Positions 16,856 to 26,209 of a stretch of DNA of 64,000 nucleotides are shown here, piece by piece. Each line of letters opens with the position of its first letter. Positions within the stretch are counted from its first letter, which is position 1. This DNA comes from Sphingorhabdus sp. SMR4y (GTDB taxonomy: Bacteria > Pseudomonadota > Alphaproteobacteria > Sphingomonadales > Sphingomonadaceae): assembly GCF_002218195.1 (NCBI RefSeq), contig NZ_CP022336.1, forward strand, positions 3,157,001 through 3,221,000, in the 5' to 3' direction. Under the pieces are notes generated by a model. The model saw nothing but the letters and a program-made list of their open reading frames with translations. It made no database searches and was not told where the DNA came from. The position numbers were made by a program, and so were the translations under genes.

Positions 16856-17740
16856 ATGGATCATGAAGATAATATCTTGACCGGTCATAACGGCTTGAAG
16901 ATTACAGCTAGTTCGACCGGGCCCAAAACCGGTTTTCCAGTGATGCTTGCGCATGGTGGCGGTCAAACCCGTCATGCATGGAAGAAGGTGCTGGATGAAC
17001 TCGCCAATGCTGGCTACCGCGCGACGGCCATCGACATGCGCGGTCACGGAGATAGTGAGTGGGCATCGGACGGCGCATACGATATGCGCGATTTTGCGCG
17101 TGATCTGATTGCTATCTCTAAGCAGCTTAGTAATCCTCCAGCGTTGGTGGGAGCATCACTGGGCGGAATTGCGGGTATGATTGCGACCGGTGAACTGGCT
17201 CCTAAGAGCTTTAGGTCGCTGACGTTGGTCGATATTGCGCCGAAGATGGAAGCCGTCGGAGTGTCGAGGGTGGTTGGGTTCATGCAGGCCCACATGACAG
17301 ATGGATTTTCCTCCCCAGAAGAAGCTGCCAAGATTATTTCAGAGTATATGCCGAAGCGCGAGAAACGCTCTGGCAGGGGTAAGCTTGATCGATATTTACG
17401 TAAACGGGAAGACGGGCGATATTATTGGCATTGGGATCCCAATTTTATTCACCATGTAACGCGCGCTCGGGACAATACTACCGCAGTAAATGACGAGGGT
17501 TTCGACAGGTTAAGCGCTGCGGCCGCCAAATTAACGCTGCCGGTTCATCTCATACGCGGAGGTTCCAGCGACATGGTGTCTGAAGAGGCCGTAGCCCATT
17601 TTAAAACATTGGTTCCCGGCGCGCTTTTGACCAATATTGCGGATGCTGGCCATATGGTCGTCGGTGACCGCAATGATGCGTTTTGTTCGGCGATAATCTC
17701 CTTTTTGAATGCGACCCACAATCGCGGTGCCGTGGCATGA
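16856..17740 (+). CDS. Alpha/beta-fold hydrolase
   Basis: A 294-residue protein. It shows the oxyanion-hole HGGG (LAHGGGQTRHAW), RGHGDSEW, the nucleophile elbow GASLGG (Ser101), a probable acid in RGGSSDMV, and the catalytic His in ADAGHMV. It belongs to the broad esterase/epoxide-hydrolase-like superfamily; the substrate cannot be told. It is the first gene of the MarR-controlled operon; its stop overlaps the thioesterase start (ATGA). A role in modifying the compound exported by the pump is inferred. Confidence 0.92.
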   Translation: MDHEDNILTGHNGLKITASSTGPKTGFPVMLAHGGGQTRHAWKKVLDELANAGYRATAIDMRGHGDSEWASDGAYDMRDFARDLIAISKQLSNPPALVGASLGGIAGMIATGELAPKSFRSLTLVDIAPKMEAVGVSRVVGFMQAHMTDGFSSPEEAAKIISEYMPKREKRSGRGKLDRYLRKREDGRYYWHWDPNFIHHVTRARDNTTAVNDEGFDRLSAAAAKLTLPVHLIRGGSSDMVSEEAVAHFKTLVPGALLTNIADAGHMVVGDRNDAFCSAIISFLNATHNRGAVA

Positions 17741-18138
17741 AATATGATCCAGACAACCTTGCTGACCTGCTGCAAATCGCTCCTTTTCATCGCTGGTTGG
17801 GCCTGCAGATCGTGCAGCAAAACAACGATCAACTGGAACTGGAAATGCCGTGGCGAGATGAGATTATATCCAATCCCATGATTGGGACCGCGCACGGTGG
17901 CATTCTCGCATCCCTGATCGATTTATGCGGATTATACACGATTATTTCTGCGGACGGCTCCGCAAAGGCAACCGCCGATTTGAGGATAGATTATCACCGT
18001 CCAGCCACCAAAGGTCCGCTTCGTGCCATTGGGCAGGTAATCAAGCTAGGAAAGACGATAAGTACCGCAGATACGCGCATTCTGGATGCCGATGGCCGAT
18101 TGGTTGCTAGCGGGCGCGGGACATATTTGAGCGCGTAA
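17737..18138 (+). CDS. PaaI-type hotdog-fold thioesterase
   Basis: A 133-residue protein starting at ATG 17737, which overlaps the hydrolase stop by 4 bases (an in-frame start at 17683 would lie inside the hydrolase). Hotdog features are PFHRWLGLQIV, MIGTAHGGILASLID (HGG signature with the family's conserved Asn/Asp helix) and ADLRIDYHRPA. PaaI-like enzymes hydrolyse acyl- or aryl-CoA thioesters. It ends one base before the adaptor's ATG, so the operon is tightly packed. Confidence 0.9.
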   Translation: MKYDPDNLADLLQIAPFHRWLGLQIVQQNNDQLELEMPWRDEIISNPMIGTAHGGILASLIDLCGLYTIISADGSAKATADLRIDYHRPATKGPLRAIGQVIKLGKTISTADTRILDADGRLVASGRGTYLSA

Positions 18139-19257
18139 ATGGATGCCAAAAATATTATATTTCTTCTGTCTGTAACCGTGCTGGGCTTGGTTTCGGGCTG
18201 TGCGAGCGACGATAATGCGAATGCCGATGGTGAACACATTCAAGCAAGCGCGACCCTCGAAGTAGACTTTCTGACAGTGAAATCCGAACCTTTGACCGAT
18301 CCTGTTGAGGTTTTTGGAACGATTGCGGCCAAGCAGACCAGTGCGATCGGCACACTCGTGGCTGGACCGCTTGAAACTATGTTTGTGACCGTCGGCGATA
18401 GGGTCAAAAAGGGCCAGGCGCTTTTCCAGATCAGGCAAGCCGATTATAAAAGACGTGTTGCAGAAGCATCCGCAGCGCTACGCCTGACCGAAGCGCAGGC
18501 GATACAGGCCCAGCGACAATATGACCGCGTAATTGCACTTGCGCCGCGCGGCTTTGTATCGAAAGCGCAAGTCGAACAGGTGGAAACAGACTTAGCCGTC
18601 GCCAGAGCACAGGTATCGCAGTCGCAATCGGTACTGGCCACCGCTAAACAAGCGCTTCGCGACACTATTGCACGCGCTCCATATAACGGCGTCGTTACAG
18701 CCAGATTGGTCGATGAGGGGTCCTATCTCAACAATAGCTTTTCGATGGGTGAACAATCTGCAGCCTTGCAACTACAGGAACTTGAAATAGTGGCCGCGAT
18801 CGTCAGTGCTCCGCAGGCCCGGGTCGATGACTTGAAGCTCAACCAGAAGGCAAAAGTTTACATAGATGGCTTTGATGAGCCATTCGACAGCTTTGTGTTC
18901 ATAATTAACGACCGGGTTGACCCGGAATCCCGGACGGTTGAATTGCGATTGCCGATAAGAAACCCAAACTATCGGATCAGCAGCGGACTAGGTGTGCGGG
19001 CGCTCATCGAGACACCGCCAGAATCTGCAATTATTCTTCCTAGATCGGCGGTCAAAGGTGATAGCGCGGCGGCATATGTATTCCTGTTCGAGAATGGTAT
19101 TGCACGCCAAAGGGATGTAAAGGTTGAAAGCATAGATTTCGAACGGGTCAAGGTCACCCGAGGCGTTCAAAGCGGCGAAAAAATCATCCAAAACCCACCA
19201 TCCACTTTGCGCGATGGACAAAAAGTAGCGCGCAAGCAAAGAAAGCCTGCAAGGTAA
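18139..19257 (+). CDS. RND efflux periplasmic adaptor lipoprotein (MFP/HlyD family)
   Basis: A 372-residue protein. The lipobox LVSGC (Cys21) predicts a lipid anchor. It has a biotinyl-lipoyl-like domain (VAGPLETMFVTVGDRVKKGQ), a long alpha-hairpin (EAQAIQAQRQYDRV to SVLATAKQALRDTI), then APYNGVVTARLVDEGSYL, a beta-barrel and a membrane-proximal domain (VKVTRGVQSGEKII). It links the inner-membrane RND pump to an outer-membrane channel; no OprM/TolC-type gene is present in the window. It is four bases from the pump gene. Confidence 0.94.
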   Translation: MDAKNIIFLLSVTVLGLVSGCASDDNANADGEHIQASATLEVDFLTVKSEPLTDPVEVFGTIAAKQTSAIGTLVAGPLETMFVTVGDRVKKGQALFQIRQADYKRRVAEASAALRLTEAQAIQAQRQYDRVIALAPRGFVSKAQVEQVETDLAVARAQVSQSQSVLATAKQALRDTIARAPYNGVVTARLVDEGSYLNNSFSMGEQSAALQLQELEIVAAIVSAPQARVDDLKLNQKAKVYIDGFDEPFDSFVFIINDRVDPESRTVELRLPIRNPNYRISSGLGVRALIETPPESAIILPRSAVKGDSAAAYVFLFENGIARQRDVKVESIDFERVKVTRGVQSGEKIIQNPPSTLRDGQKVARKQRKPAR

Positions 19258-19261
19258 GCTG

Positions 19262-22200
19262 ATGTGGATCTCTGATGTATCGATCCGGCGTCCCGTTTTT
19301 GCGACAATGGTGATTGCTTCGTTAGTCGTTATGGGTCTGTTGAGCTTTGGGAGACTGGGTGTTGATCTGTTCCCCAAAATTGAATTTCCATATGTTTCGG
19401 TAACAACGACTTTGCCTGGTGCGTCTCCAGATACGATTGAGACTGAAATAACCGACGTAATCGAGGAAGAGGTCAACAGCGTTTCGGGCATTCGGCAAAT
19501 GCGCTCAGTCAGCGCCGAAGGAGTCAGTCAAGTCGTGGTCGAGTTTGAATTATCGGAAGATGCCGATGTGAAGGCTCAGGATGTCAGGGACCGGGTAGCC
19601 AGCATATTAAGCAATTTGCCGGAAGAATCAGATGCACCAATTGTCGAAAAGCTTGATCCTGATGCCGCACCGATATTGTCGCTGCTTATAGCTGGAGATG
19701 CACCTGTCCGAGAGCTTACAGTCTTTGCAGATGAGGTCGTTAAAGAGAGGCTTCAGCGTATTCGCGGCGTAGGTTCTATCTCAATAGTAGGTGGGCGAGA
19801 GAGAGAAATGCGGGTCTGGCTTGACCCGGCAAAAATGCGTGCAAGCGCCATTAGCACGGATAATGTCTTAGCCGCCTTGAGAAATGAAAATGCCGAGTTG
19901 CCGGGCGGTCGCCTTGAGATTGACGGTCGCAGCAAGCAATATGGGGCCAGAACATTTGCTGAAGCCAATACAGCCTCGGAATTTGGCAATCTCGCGGTAG
20001 CATATCGGCCCAACGGGCAGGTCACGCGGGTCCGCGATATCGGTCGCGTGGAAGACTCGGTCGAGGATGAAACCAGCTATGCCCAATTAAACGGTCGTCC
20101 CGGAGTAGTGCTTGAGGTTCGCAAGCAATCTGGAAGCAATACAGTTGCAATGACCAAGGCAATCAAAGCGGAGATAGAACAGATCAAAAACCAATTGCCG
20201 AGCGGGGTTGAAATTGTTGTCACGAGGGAAACCGCGCGATTCATCGAATCTGCCATTGGTGATGTTCTGTTTGATTTGATGATCGCGGTAATACTGGTTG
20301 TTATTGTCACCTTCTTTTTTCTGCTTAGCTGGCGAGCAACGTTTATCGTTATGCTTGCCATCCCGACTTCCGTAATTGCGACGTTCGCTGCCTTCGCTGC
20401 GTTCGATTTTACACTTAATTTTATGACATTGTTGGCGTTGACGGTTGCGATTGGATTGCTTGTTGATGACGCTATTGTCGTTGTTGAAGCCGTGCAAAGC
20501 GATGTCGATGATGGCGCTGATCCAATGGAGGCGGCACCCAAAGCAACCAAACGAGTGGCATTGGCGGTGCTTGCCGGGACATTCGCGACATTGGCGGTGT
20601 TTGTGCCTATTGCCTTTATGGAAGGAATAGTCGGACGCTTCTTTTTTCAATATGGCTTGGCGATTGTATTTTCGGTTAGCGTCTCATTGTTGGTGGCGCT
20701 TACCCTGTCGCCCATGCTTGCATCCCGATTTCTGAAATCGGAGAAAGAGAAAACAGGCTGGCTGGGAAAGATTGAAATCTTTCACGAGATCATGCGGAAG
20801 CGATACGAACAGCTTGTAGGTTGGTCGATCAAGAGACGAAATATCGTTTTTTTGGGAGCGATCATAAGCCTTTTTATCGGCGGCCTTTTCGCAGCAATGG
20901 TGCCGTCCACGTTCATGGCCCTCACGGACAGGTCAGAGTTTCTTGCAAGTGTTGAACTTCCGTTGGGAACGGGCATTGCGACAGCTAAAGAGGCGTCACA
21001 GCGAGCGGATGAAGCGCTACGCAATATCGAAGATGTAGAATATGTTTTTGTAACCATAGGGGCAGGAACCAATCAGAAAACGAACTTGCTAGATTTCTAT
21101 TTTGATCTCAGTCCTAAACAGGGTCGAGCAGTCGAGCAGGGTGCGATCATGGACCAAGCGCGAAAGGTCCTTGCAAAGACGTTGCCAGAAGCCACGGATA
21201 TTTCGGTCGTCGAAGTTCCATGGGTTTCCGGTGCCGGAGTGGGATCGGTTCAGATAGAGCTTATAATTGCTGGTTCCGACCTTACGACGATCAATGAATA
21301 TGCAAATATTATTGCGGAACAAATGCGTGCTACCCCAGAACTGGTGGATGTCGCTTCTACTTACGAAGGCGGCAGGCCAGAATTGCAGATCAGGTTAGAC
21401 CGTAATCGGGCCGCAGATTTAGGAGTGACGGCACGGGACGTCGCAGCAGCATCGCGGACTTTGATTGGCGGGAGTGATGCGGAAACATTTGAAGCCGACG
21501 GCAGACGTTATGACGTTAGAGTGCGAGTGGATGAAGATAAACGGCAAACTTTGAATGACGTTGCCCGGCTTCCGGTTCGATCAGGAAATGGAAGTTTAGT
21601 CGATCTGGCGGCAGTTGCCGATATTGACGTTGCCGACAGTCCGGCTCAGATTGATCGCGTGGACCGAGCCAGACAAATTACGGTCATGGCAAACACTCCG
21701 CCAGGCGTGGCCTTGAGCGTCGCAGTCGCTCAGGTTGAAAAAATCCTGATGAACAATCCTCCACCGGAAGGAATGTCGACCAAAATGGAGGGTATGGCGC
21801 GGAGACTGGCAGACACAACTTCTGCCATATTGTTGGCGTTCGGGCTTGCTATTGTGGCCCTATATGTTGTCCTGGCCAGCCAATTTAACAGCTTCGGACA
21901 ACCTGTCCTGATCATGCTTACCGCCCCCCTTTCTTTTTCCGGAGCGTTTATTGCACTTTGGCTTTCCAATCAGGAATTGAGCATGTTCGCCCAAATCGGA
22001 ATGATTGCCCTGATGGGGATCGTGATGAAAAACGGGATTCTGCTTGTGGATCTTGCCAATGAATATCGGAAGGTAGGTATGGGCGCGGCGGAGGCCATGA
22101 AAAAAGCCGCACCCGAACGGCTCCGGCCAGTGTTAATGACGGCTCTTGCCGCAATTTTCGGAATGATGCCTGTTGCCTTCGCTCAGTCGGATGGAGCCGA

Positions 22201-22369
22201 ATGGCGCAATGCTATGGGTTTTATCATTATGGGCGGTTTGGCGACATCGACCTTTTTGACGCTTTTGGTTGTGCCCGCTGCATATGCTTTGCCTGATAAC
22301 TATGCTCGGTTTAAAACTCGCGCGCGAGCGAAGTTTTCGGGAGGTTGTTCAAAGGGCCCTCGGGCTTAG
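19262..22369 (+). CDS. RND efflux transporter permease (AcrB/MexF superfamily)
   Basis: A 1035-residue protein, full length for the HAE1/AcrB class. The N-terminal amphipathic start MWISDVSIRRPVFATMV and TM1 are followed by a large periplasmic porter domain, the TM4 proton-relay motif LLVDDAIVVVEA with its paired Asp, a second periplasmic loop, and the C-terminal six-helix half (MKNGILLVDLANEYRKVG; MTALAAIFGMMPVAF). It is a proton-driven exporter of hydrophobic compounds. It is the last gene of the marR-divergent operon. Base use is visibly more AT-rich than distal genes (27 G/C in 20281-20340 against 38 in 47881-47940). Confidence 0.95.
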   Translation: MWISDVSIRRPVFATMVIASLVVMGLLSFGRLGVDLFPKIEFPYVSVTTTLPGASPDTIETEITDVIEEEVNSVSGIRQMRSVSAEGVSQVVVEFELSEDADVKAQDVRDRVASILSNLPEESDAPIVEKLDPDAAPILSLLIAGDAPVRELTVFADEVVKERLQRIRGVGSISIVGGREREMRVWLDPAKMRASAISTDNVLAALRNENAELPGGRLEIDGRSKQYGARTFAEANTASEFGNLAVAYRPNGQVTRVRDIGRVEDSVEDETSYAQLNGRPGVVLEVRKQSGSNTVAMTKAIKAEIEQIKNQLPSGVEIVVTRETARFIESAIGDVLFDLMIAVILVVIVTFFFLLSWRATFIVMLAIPTSVIATFAAFAAFDFTLNFMTLLALTVAIGLLVDDAIVVVEAVQSDVDDGADPMEAAPKATKRVALAVLAGTFATLAVFVPIAFMEGIVGRFFFQYGLAIVFSVSVSLLVALTLSPMLASRFLKSEKEKTGWLGKIEIFHEIMRKRYEQLVGWSIKRRNIVFLGAIISLFIGGLFAAMVPSTFMALTDRSEFLASVELPLGTGIATAKEASQRADEALRNIEDVEYVFVTIGAGTNQKTNLLDFYFDLSPKQGRAVEQGAIMDQARKVLAKTLPEATDISVVEVPWVSGAGVGSVQIELIIAGSDLTTINEYANIIAEQMRATPELVDVASTYEGGRPELQIRLDRNRAADLGVTARDVAAASRTLIGGSDAETFEADGRRYDVRVRVDEDKRQTLNDVARLPVRSGNGSLVDLAAVADIDVADSPAQIDRVDRARQITVMANTPPGVALSVAVAQVEKILMNNPPPEGMSTKMEGMARRLADTTSAILLAFGLAIVALYVVLASQFNSFGQPVLIMLTAPLSFSGAFIALWLSNQELSMFAQIGMIALMGIVMKNGILLVDLANEYRKVGMGAAEAMKKAAPERLRPVLMTALAAIFGMMPVAFAQSDGAEWRNAMGFIIMGGLATSTFLTLLVVPAAYALPDNYARFKTRARAKFSGGCSKGPRA

Positions 22370-22595
22370 TCAAAGTTCTTCTCACATTATCAACGCAACC
22401 TTTTGCAGATGACGCTATAACGCGTGTGATCGGTGAGATGGTGGGCGCACCATAATCAGCAAATTCAACCCATTGAATGACCGCTATCCACCTAATTGTG
22501 GCCGTTCGGAGTGATTGGATGGAAATAAAAGCCGCCGGACGGCAATCTCCCAAAAAGCGGACACCAGCCCGTAAGTGACCGGTGCCCGAGCATAG

Positions 22596-23228
22596 TCATA
22601 TCTCTGTTTTTTCAGCCAGAGTGAGAGCATCTTCTATGTCGACACCCAAATAGCGAACCGTGTTTCCGATCTTTGAATGGCCGAGCAAGATTTGGATTGC
22701 TCGCAGGTTGCCCGTCGCCTTGTAAATGATAGACGCTTTGGTTCGCCTCAGCGAGTGAGTCCCATACTCCTCCATTCGCAGTCCGATGGCTTCAACCTAT
22801 TCATCAACGAGCCTTGCATATTGTCGAGTGCTCAGATGTCTTGTGTGATCTACCCGACTTGGAAAGACATAATTAGCGACTGAGCCGCCACGCCTTTCTA
22901 GCCAAGCAAACAAGCTTCCCCTGGTATCCGTAGAAATTTCGAACTGGACCGGTCTCCCAGTTTTTTGCTGTGTGATTGCCGCTCGTTTTCTAATATTCGG
23001 CCCTGAGACCAAATCGCCGATCTGGAGCTGGACTAGGTCGCAACCTCTCAGCTTACTGTCGATCGCCAGGTCGAACAGCGCTCGGTCTCGCAGTCTCTGT
23101 TCGCGATCGAGAAAGAACCGGATCGCCCAGATTTGCTTCTGTGTGAAAGGCCTCTTCGGTCCGACGTTGACACCAAAGTTCCATGGCACCCGGTTTTTTG
23201 CTGCCGGGTCGAATTGTGAAATTCCCAT
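22596..23228 (-). pseudogene. Tyrosine recombinase/integrase broken by one in-frame stop
   Basis: A single frame runs 211 codons from ATG 23228 to TGA at 22596, interrupted only by a TAG straight after YARLVDE (around 22797). All catalytic features are present on the two sides: Arg in SKLRGCDL before the stop, then HSLRRT, LLGHSKIG and the Tyr in NTVRYLGVD after it. The TAG stands where a Trp (TGG) is likely. The family is a short phage-type integrase of about 210 residues. Unless the stop is read through, the protein is inactive. Confidence 0.85.
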
Positions 23229-23341
23229 TGTTTTTCTCCTTGGCCAGAAAGGCCATGAAGAACGTCAGCTATTAGGGGCTAAAAAATCGAGTTGCTTTGT
23301 CTGAAACTGGGGCGCATTTCAGACCGGCCGGAATTGGGCCG

Positions 23342-23475
23342 GCTGCCGAAAGCCCGGGCCTAGGTTCAAAAATGTGCGATGCTGCCGTTCATTCGAGCCA
23401 ACGTCCCGGTCAGCTGCCGTTCACAAAGCGATTATGCGGATGCTACCGCTCGTTCATTGGGAGCTGGCGTTCGTG
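23342..23475. repeat. Cluster of degenerate GCTGCCGTTC repeats
   Basis: Copies or near-copies of GCTGCCGTTC begin at 23381 (exact), 23413 (exact), 23442 (GCTACCGCTC) and 23463 (GCTGGCGTTC), with a half copy at 23342. Spacings are 39, 32, 29 and 21 bases. They fill most of the 336-base gap upstream of the integrase remnant (23229-23564), where I see no gene. I recall similar GAACGGCAGC-type repeats from other sphingomonad genomes, but cannot check this here. Confidence 0.55.
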
Positions 23476-23564
23476 AATTTTTCTGCAGCGCGCCCGGCCA
23501 ATGGTTCTCGCCTTGCCCCTAAAGAGACCAACCCTTCAGGTCGAACTGAATAGCCCCTAGTTTT

Positions 23565-23990
23565 CTAAATACCTTCGTTTTTCATTTTCTGCTGCCGTTC
23601 AAACTCTGCGGGTGACAGCATCCCGTTTCTAGTGTGCTTGCACTTTGAATTGTAGAACATTTCAATGTAATCGAACACGTCCTGCCTAGCTTCTTCACGT
23701 GTTTTGTAGTTTCGACGCCGTATTCGTTCATGTTTTAACAAGTTGAAGCAGCTCTCGGCGACAGCATTGTCGTGGCAGTTTCCGTACCGGCTCATCGAGT
23801 GCTCCAGATTGTGAGCTTTCAGGAATTATGCCCAGTCCATACTGGTAAACTGAGAGCCTCGATCTGAATGGATCAGCATCCTTCCCATCGTCATCGCCAG
23901 ATGCCGATCCGAACTTCTTCTTCCACGCATAAAATGACTGCGTGCTAATCTGTCTATCGAATGCTGACGGGGGACAATTGTACGTGCTTC
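23565..23990 (-). pseudogene. IS3-family transposase remnant (internally deleted)
   Basis: The 3' end of an IS3-type orfB is readable on the minus strand: SMSRYGNCHDNAVAESCFN, then KHERIRRRNYKTREEARQDV, to MLSPAEFERQQKM, stopping at 23565. Upstream the same frame reads IHSDRGSQFTSMDWA and then a TAA near 23825. Still further upstream, another frame reads RQISTQSFYAWKKKFG, an orfA-type HTH segment, so most of orfA and the middle of orfB have been deleted. It is not functional. Confidence 0.8.
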
Positions 23991-24059
23991 AGGTTGACTG
24001 CCCCAAGAGTAGGTGTTCAGTCATCGGGCCCAGAAGAAAAACCGATTGCGCAAATATTG

Positions 24060-24875
24060 TTACCGGGTTAGCCCCCGTTTTTTAGCGATGTCACCGCTGC
24101 GGGTTGCTCCTGCAGCATAGGATCGATCTTTAAGTTCCATGTTGTGACGTTTGCCGATCAGATCGTTGATCGTATCAAAAACCTTCTGCTCGTAATGCCA
24201 TTCCTTAAGCCAGAACGCTTTACGCTTCGGGTCGCGGGCATTTTTGTACTTGGCGGCAAAATAGCTAACATCTTCCTGACATTGGCTCCGTCGTTCGAGA
24301 GCCTCGTCGAACATCTGTTTCTGCTCTTTAGTTTTTGGACCATTTACCCTCACATCGCCGGTGACGGGATTGATGATGACATCGTCGGGGTGCGGGACAG
24401 GATCTGGCTCGGGAATGCCGGCTTTGCGACAACGTGCGATTTCTTCGTCCCAGCTTCTCTTGTAATTTGCAAAATGCTCCAGATTTTCAATCTTGAGCTG
24501 TCGATCTTCGGCCTCGATATCACGCACCATTTCAGCAAGGGTGCGCTGGGCAAAGCGATTGCCCTTCATGGCAGAAACGCCCATCGAGCGAAACACCGCC
24601 TGGATCGCAGGCAATTCGACAACCCTGTCTCCTTCACGGACTGTCACCGGTCGGTATGCTTCCTGACGAAGGAGTTCTTCGGCAGGACGATTACCAAAAT
24701 CCGCGCCCGGACTTTTCTTGTTCCTGGAGCCTTTCGGACGCCCTCGCGGATTCCCCGATTGACCTTTCTGGAACTGGTGAGCGGCAGGAGGCTTTGCATA
24801 GCCTACTTCATATTTTGCTGGAAGGTTGGATGGGGACGTGTCTTGAGCCGCTTTTTCACCATGGTGATCCTGCAT
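24060..24875 (-). CDS. DUF5681 domain-containing protein (phage-type)
   Basis: A 271-residue protein. The N-terminal DUF5681 signature is clear: YEVGYAKPPAAHQFQKGQSG followed by NPRGRPKGSRNK. The rest is helical and charged with a conserved RTLAEMVRDIEAEDRQ segment. DUF5681 proteins are common in alphaproteobacterial prophages and integrated elements, often next to DNA methylases and terminase genes; function is unknown. Its start overlaps the methyltransferase stop by one base. Confidence 0.85.
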   Translation of the reverse strand: MQDHHGEKAAQDTSPSNLPAKYEVGYAKPPAAHQFQKGQSGNPRGRPKGSRNKKSPGADFGNRPAEELLRQEAYRPVTVREGDRVVELPAIQAVFRSMGVSAMKGNRFAQRTLAEMVRDIEAEDRQLKIENLEHFANYKRSWDEEIARCRKAGIPEPDPVPHPDDVIINPVTGDVRVNGPKTKEQKQMFDEALERRSQCQEDVSYFAAKYKNARDPKRKAFWLKEWHYEQKVFDTINDLIGKRHNMELKDRSYAAGATRSGDIAKKRGLTR

Positions 24876-26209
24876 CAGACCGTCTCCCGCGTAGCTTCGA
24901 GTTCGCAGCGGATTTCCGAGACATCTTCAAATGTCTGGCCGGTTTCATCAAGTTTGGCATGCTTGCCCGTAAGTTGTTCCCACCGTCTGAGGATTGTGTC
25001 GCAATAAAGCGGGTCGAATTCTATCAACCGCGCCGATCGCCCGGTTTTTTCAGCAGCAATCAGAGTGCTTCCCGAACCGCCAAAACAATCCAATATGATT
25101 TGCCCGCGCTTCGAACAGTCACGTATGGCATCAGCTACGAGAGCAACCGGCTTTACCGTCGGGTGCATGGCAAGTTCATCCCCGCGATCTGCGCTGATGC
25201 TGCTGATTCCCGCATAGTCCCACACATTGGTCCGGTAACGTCCAGTCTCACCCAATCCAAAACTGTTGATATGTTCCGCAGTACCTTGCTTGAACACGAA
25301 GATGAGCTCATGCTTTGACCGGTAGAAGGTACCCATGCCGCCATTGGTCTTGTTCCAAACAACAAGATTTTTAAGCTCGGTAAAAGCGGCGCTGCCCGCG
25401 GCCAAAAGCTCGCCCATGTGCCGCCAGTCCATGCAGACGAAGGCGATAGCGCCATCATCCATATTAGCTGACATGTTGCCAAGCGTTTCAGTAAGAAATG
25501 TGATGAAACTGCCGGCGCTCATTTCTCCCGAAGCAAATGCGAATTCCCGGTGTTTGACACTTCCCGATCCACATACATTCCCGTCAATTTTAACATTATA
25601 CGGCGGATCCGTAAAAACCATGTTTGCTTTTGACCCATCCAGAAGCAGAGCCACGTCTTCCTGATTGCGCGCATCTCCGCAAAGCAGTCGGTGCCGTCCC
25701 AACTGCCACAAATCGCCAAGCCGGCTGACGGCGATTTCCTGGAGCAGGGGAATTTCATCCTCGGGAGTACATACCCCGTCCGGATCAGCATCACTGGCCT
25801 CGTCCAGGACAAGATCAATCTCTGCCAGGCTGAACCCGGTGAGTTCGACCTCGAAGTCCAGATCAATCAGGCCTTGCAACTCGATAGCCAGTATCTCTTT
25901 ATCCCAACCGGCGTTCAGGGCGAGCCTGTTGTCCGCCAGCACATAGGCTCTGCGCTCGGCTTCGCTAAGATGTGACAACGCCAAAGTGGGCACGGTCTTC
26001 ATGCCTATCAGCTTTGCTGCCTCTACCCGCCCGTGCCCGGCAATGATTTCGCCATCATCCGACACCAGCACCGGATTGGTAAATCCGAACCGCTGGATGC
26101 TGTCGGCAATTTGCCTCACCTGTTTTTTGGAATGAGTACGTGCGTTTCGCTCATATGGCTGGAGCGATGTAATATTGCATTCAACCAGGCTGCCTACTTG
26201 TTGTATCAT
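24875..26209 (-). CDS. ParB-domain/DNA (N6-adenine or N4-cytosine) methyltransferase
   Basis: A 444-residue protein from ATG 26209, which has GGGGGAC just upstream; the in-frame extension to 26242 is unlikely to be used. The N-terminal ParB-like nuclease domain has LQPYERNARTHS and EIIAGHGRVEAA. The methyltransferase domain has catalytic TDPPYNVKIDG near residue 200 and the SAM-binding DCFGGSGSTLIAAEKTGR near residue 390. This motif order (DPPY before FxGxG) is that of beta-class enzymes. It is typically phage- or element-borne and orphan. No restriction enzyme gene is adjacent. Recognition sequence is unknown. Confidence 0.92.
   Translation of the reverse strand: MIQQVGSLVECNITSLQPYERNARTHSKKQVRQIADSIQRFGFTNPVLVSDDGEIIAGHGRVEAAKLIGMKTVPTLALSHLSEAERRAYVLADNRLALNAGWDKEILAIELQGLIDLDFEVELTGFSLAEIDLVLDEASDADPDGVCTPEDEIPLLQEIAVSRLGDLWQLGRHRLLCGDARNQEDVALLLDGSKANMVFTDPPYNVKIDGNVCGSGSVKHREFAFASGEMSAGSFITFLTETLGNMSANMDDGAIAFVCMDWRHMGELLAAGSAAFTELKNLVVWNKTNGGMGTFYRSKHELIFVFKQGTAEHINSFGLGETGRYRTNVWDYAGISSISADRGDELAMHPTVKPVALVADAIRDCSKRGQIILDCFGGSGSTLIAAEKTGRSARLIEFDPLYCDTILRRWEQLTGKHAKLDETGQTFEDVSEIRCELEATRETV

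Noticed and set aside
22438-22453. ATGGTG-GGCG-CACCAT inverted repeat after the RND gene as terminator
   Set aside because: Short stem and no following T-run on either strand.
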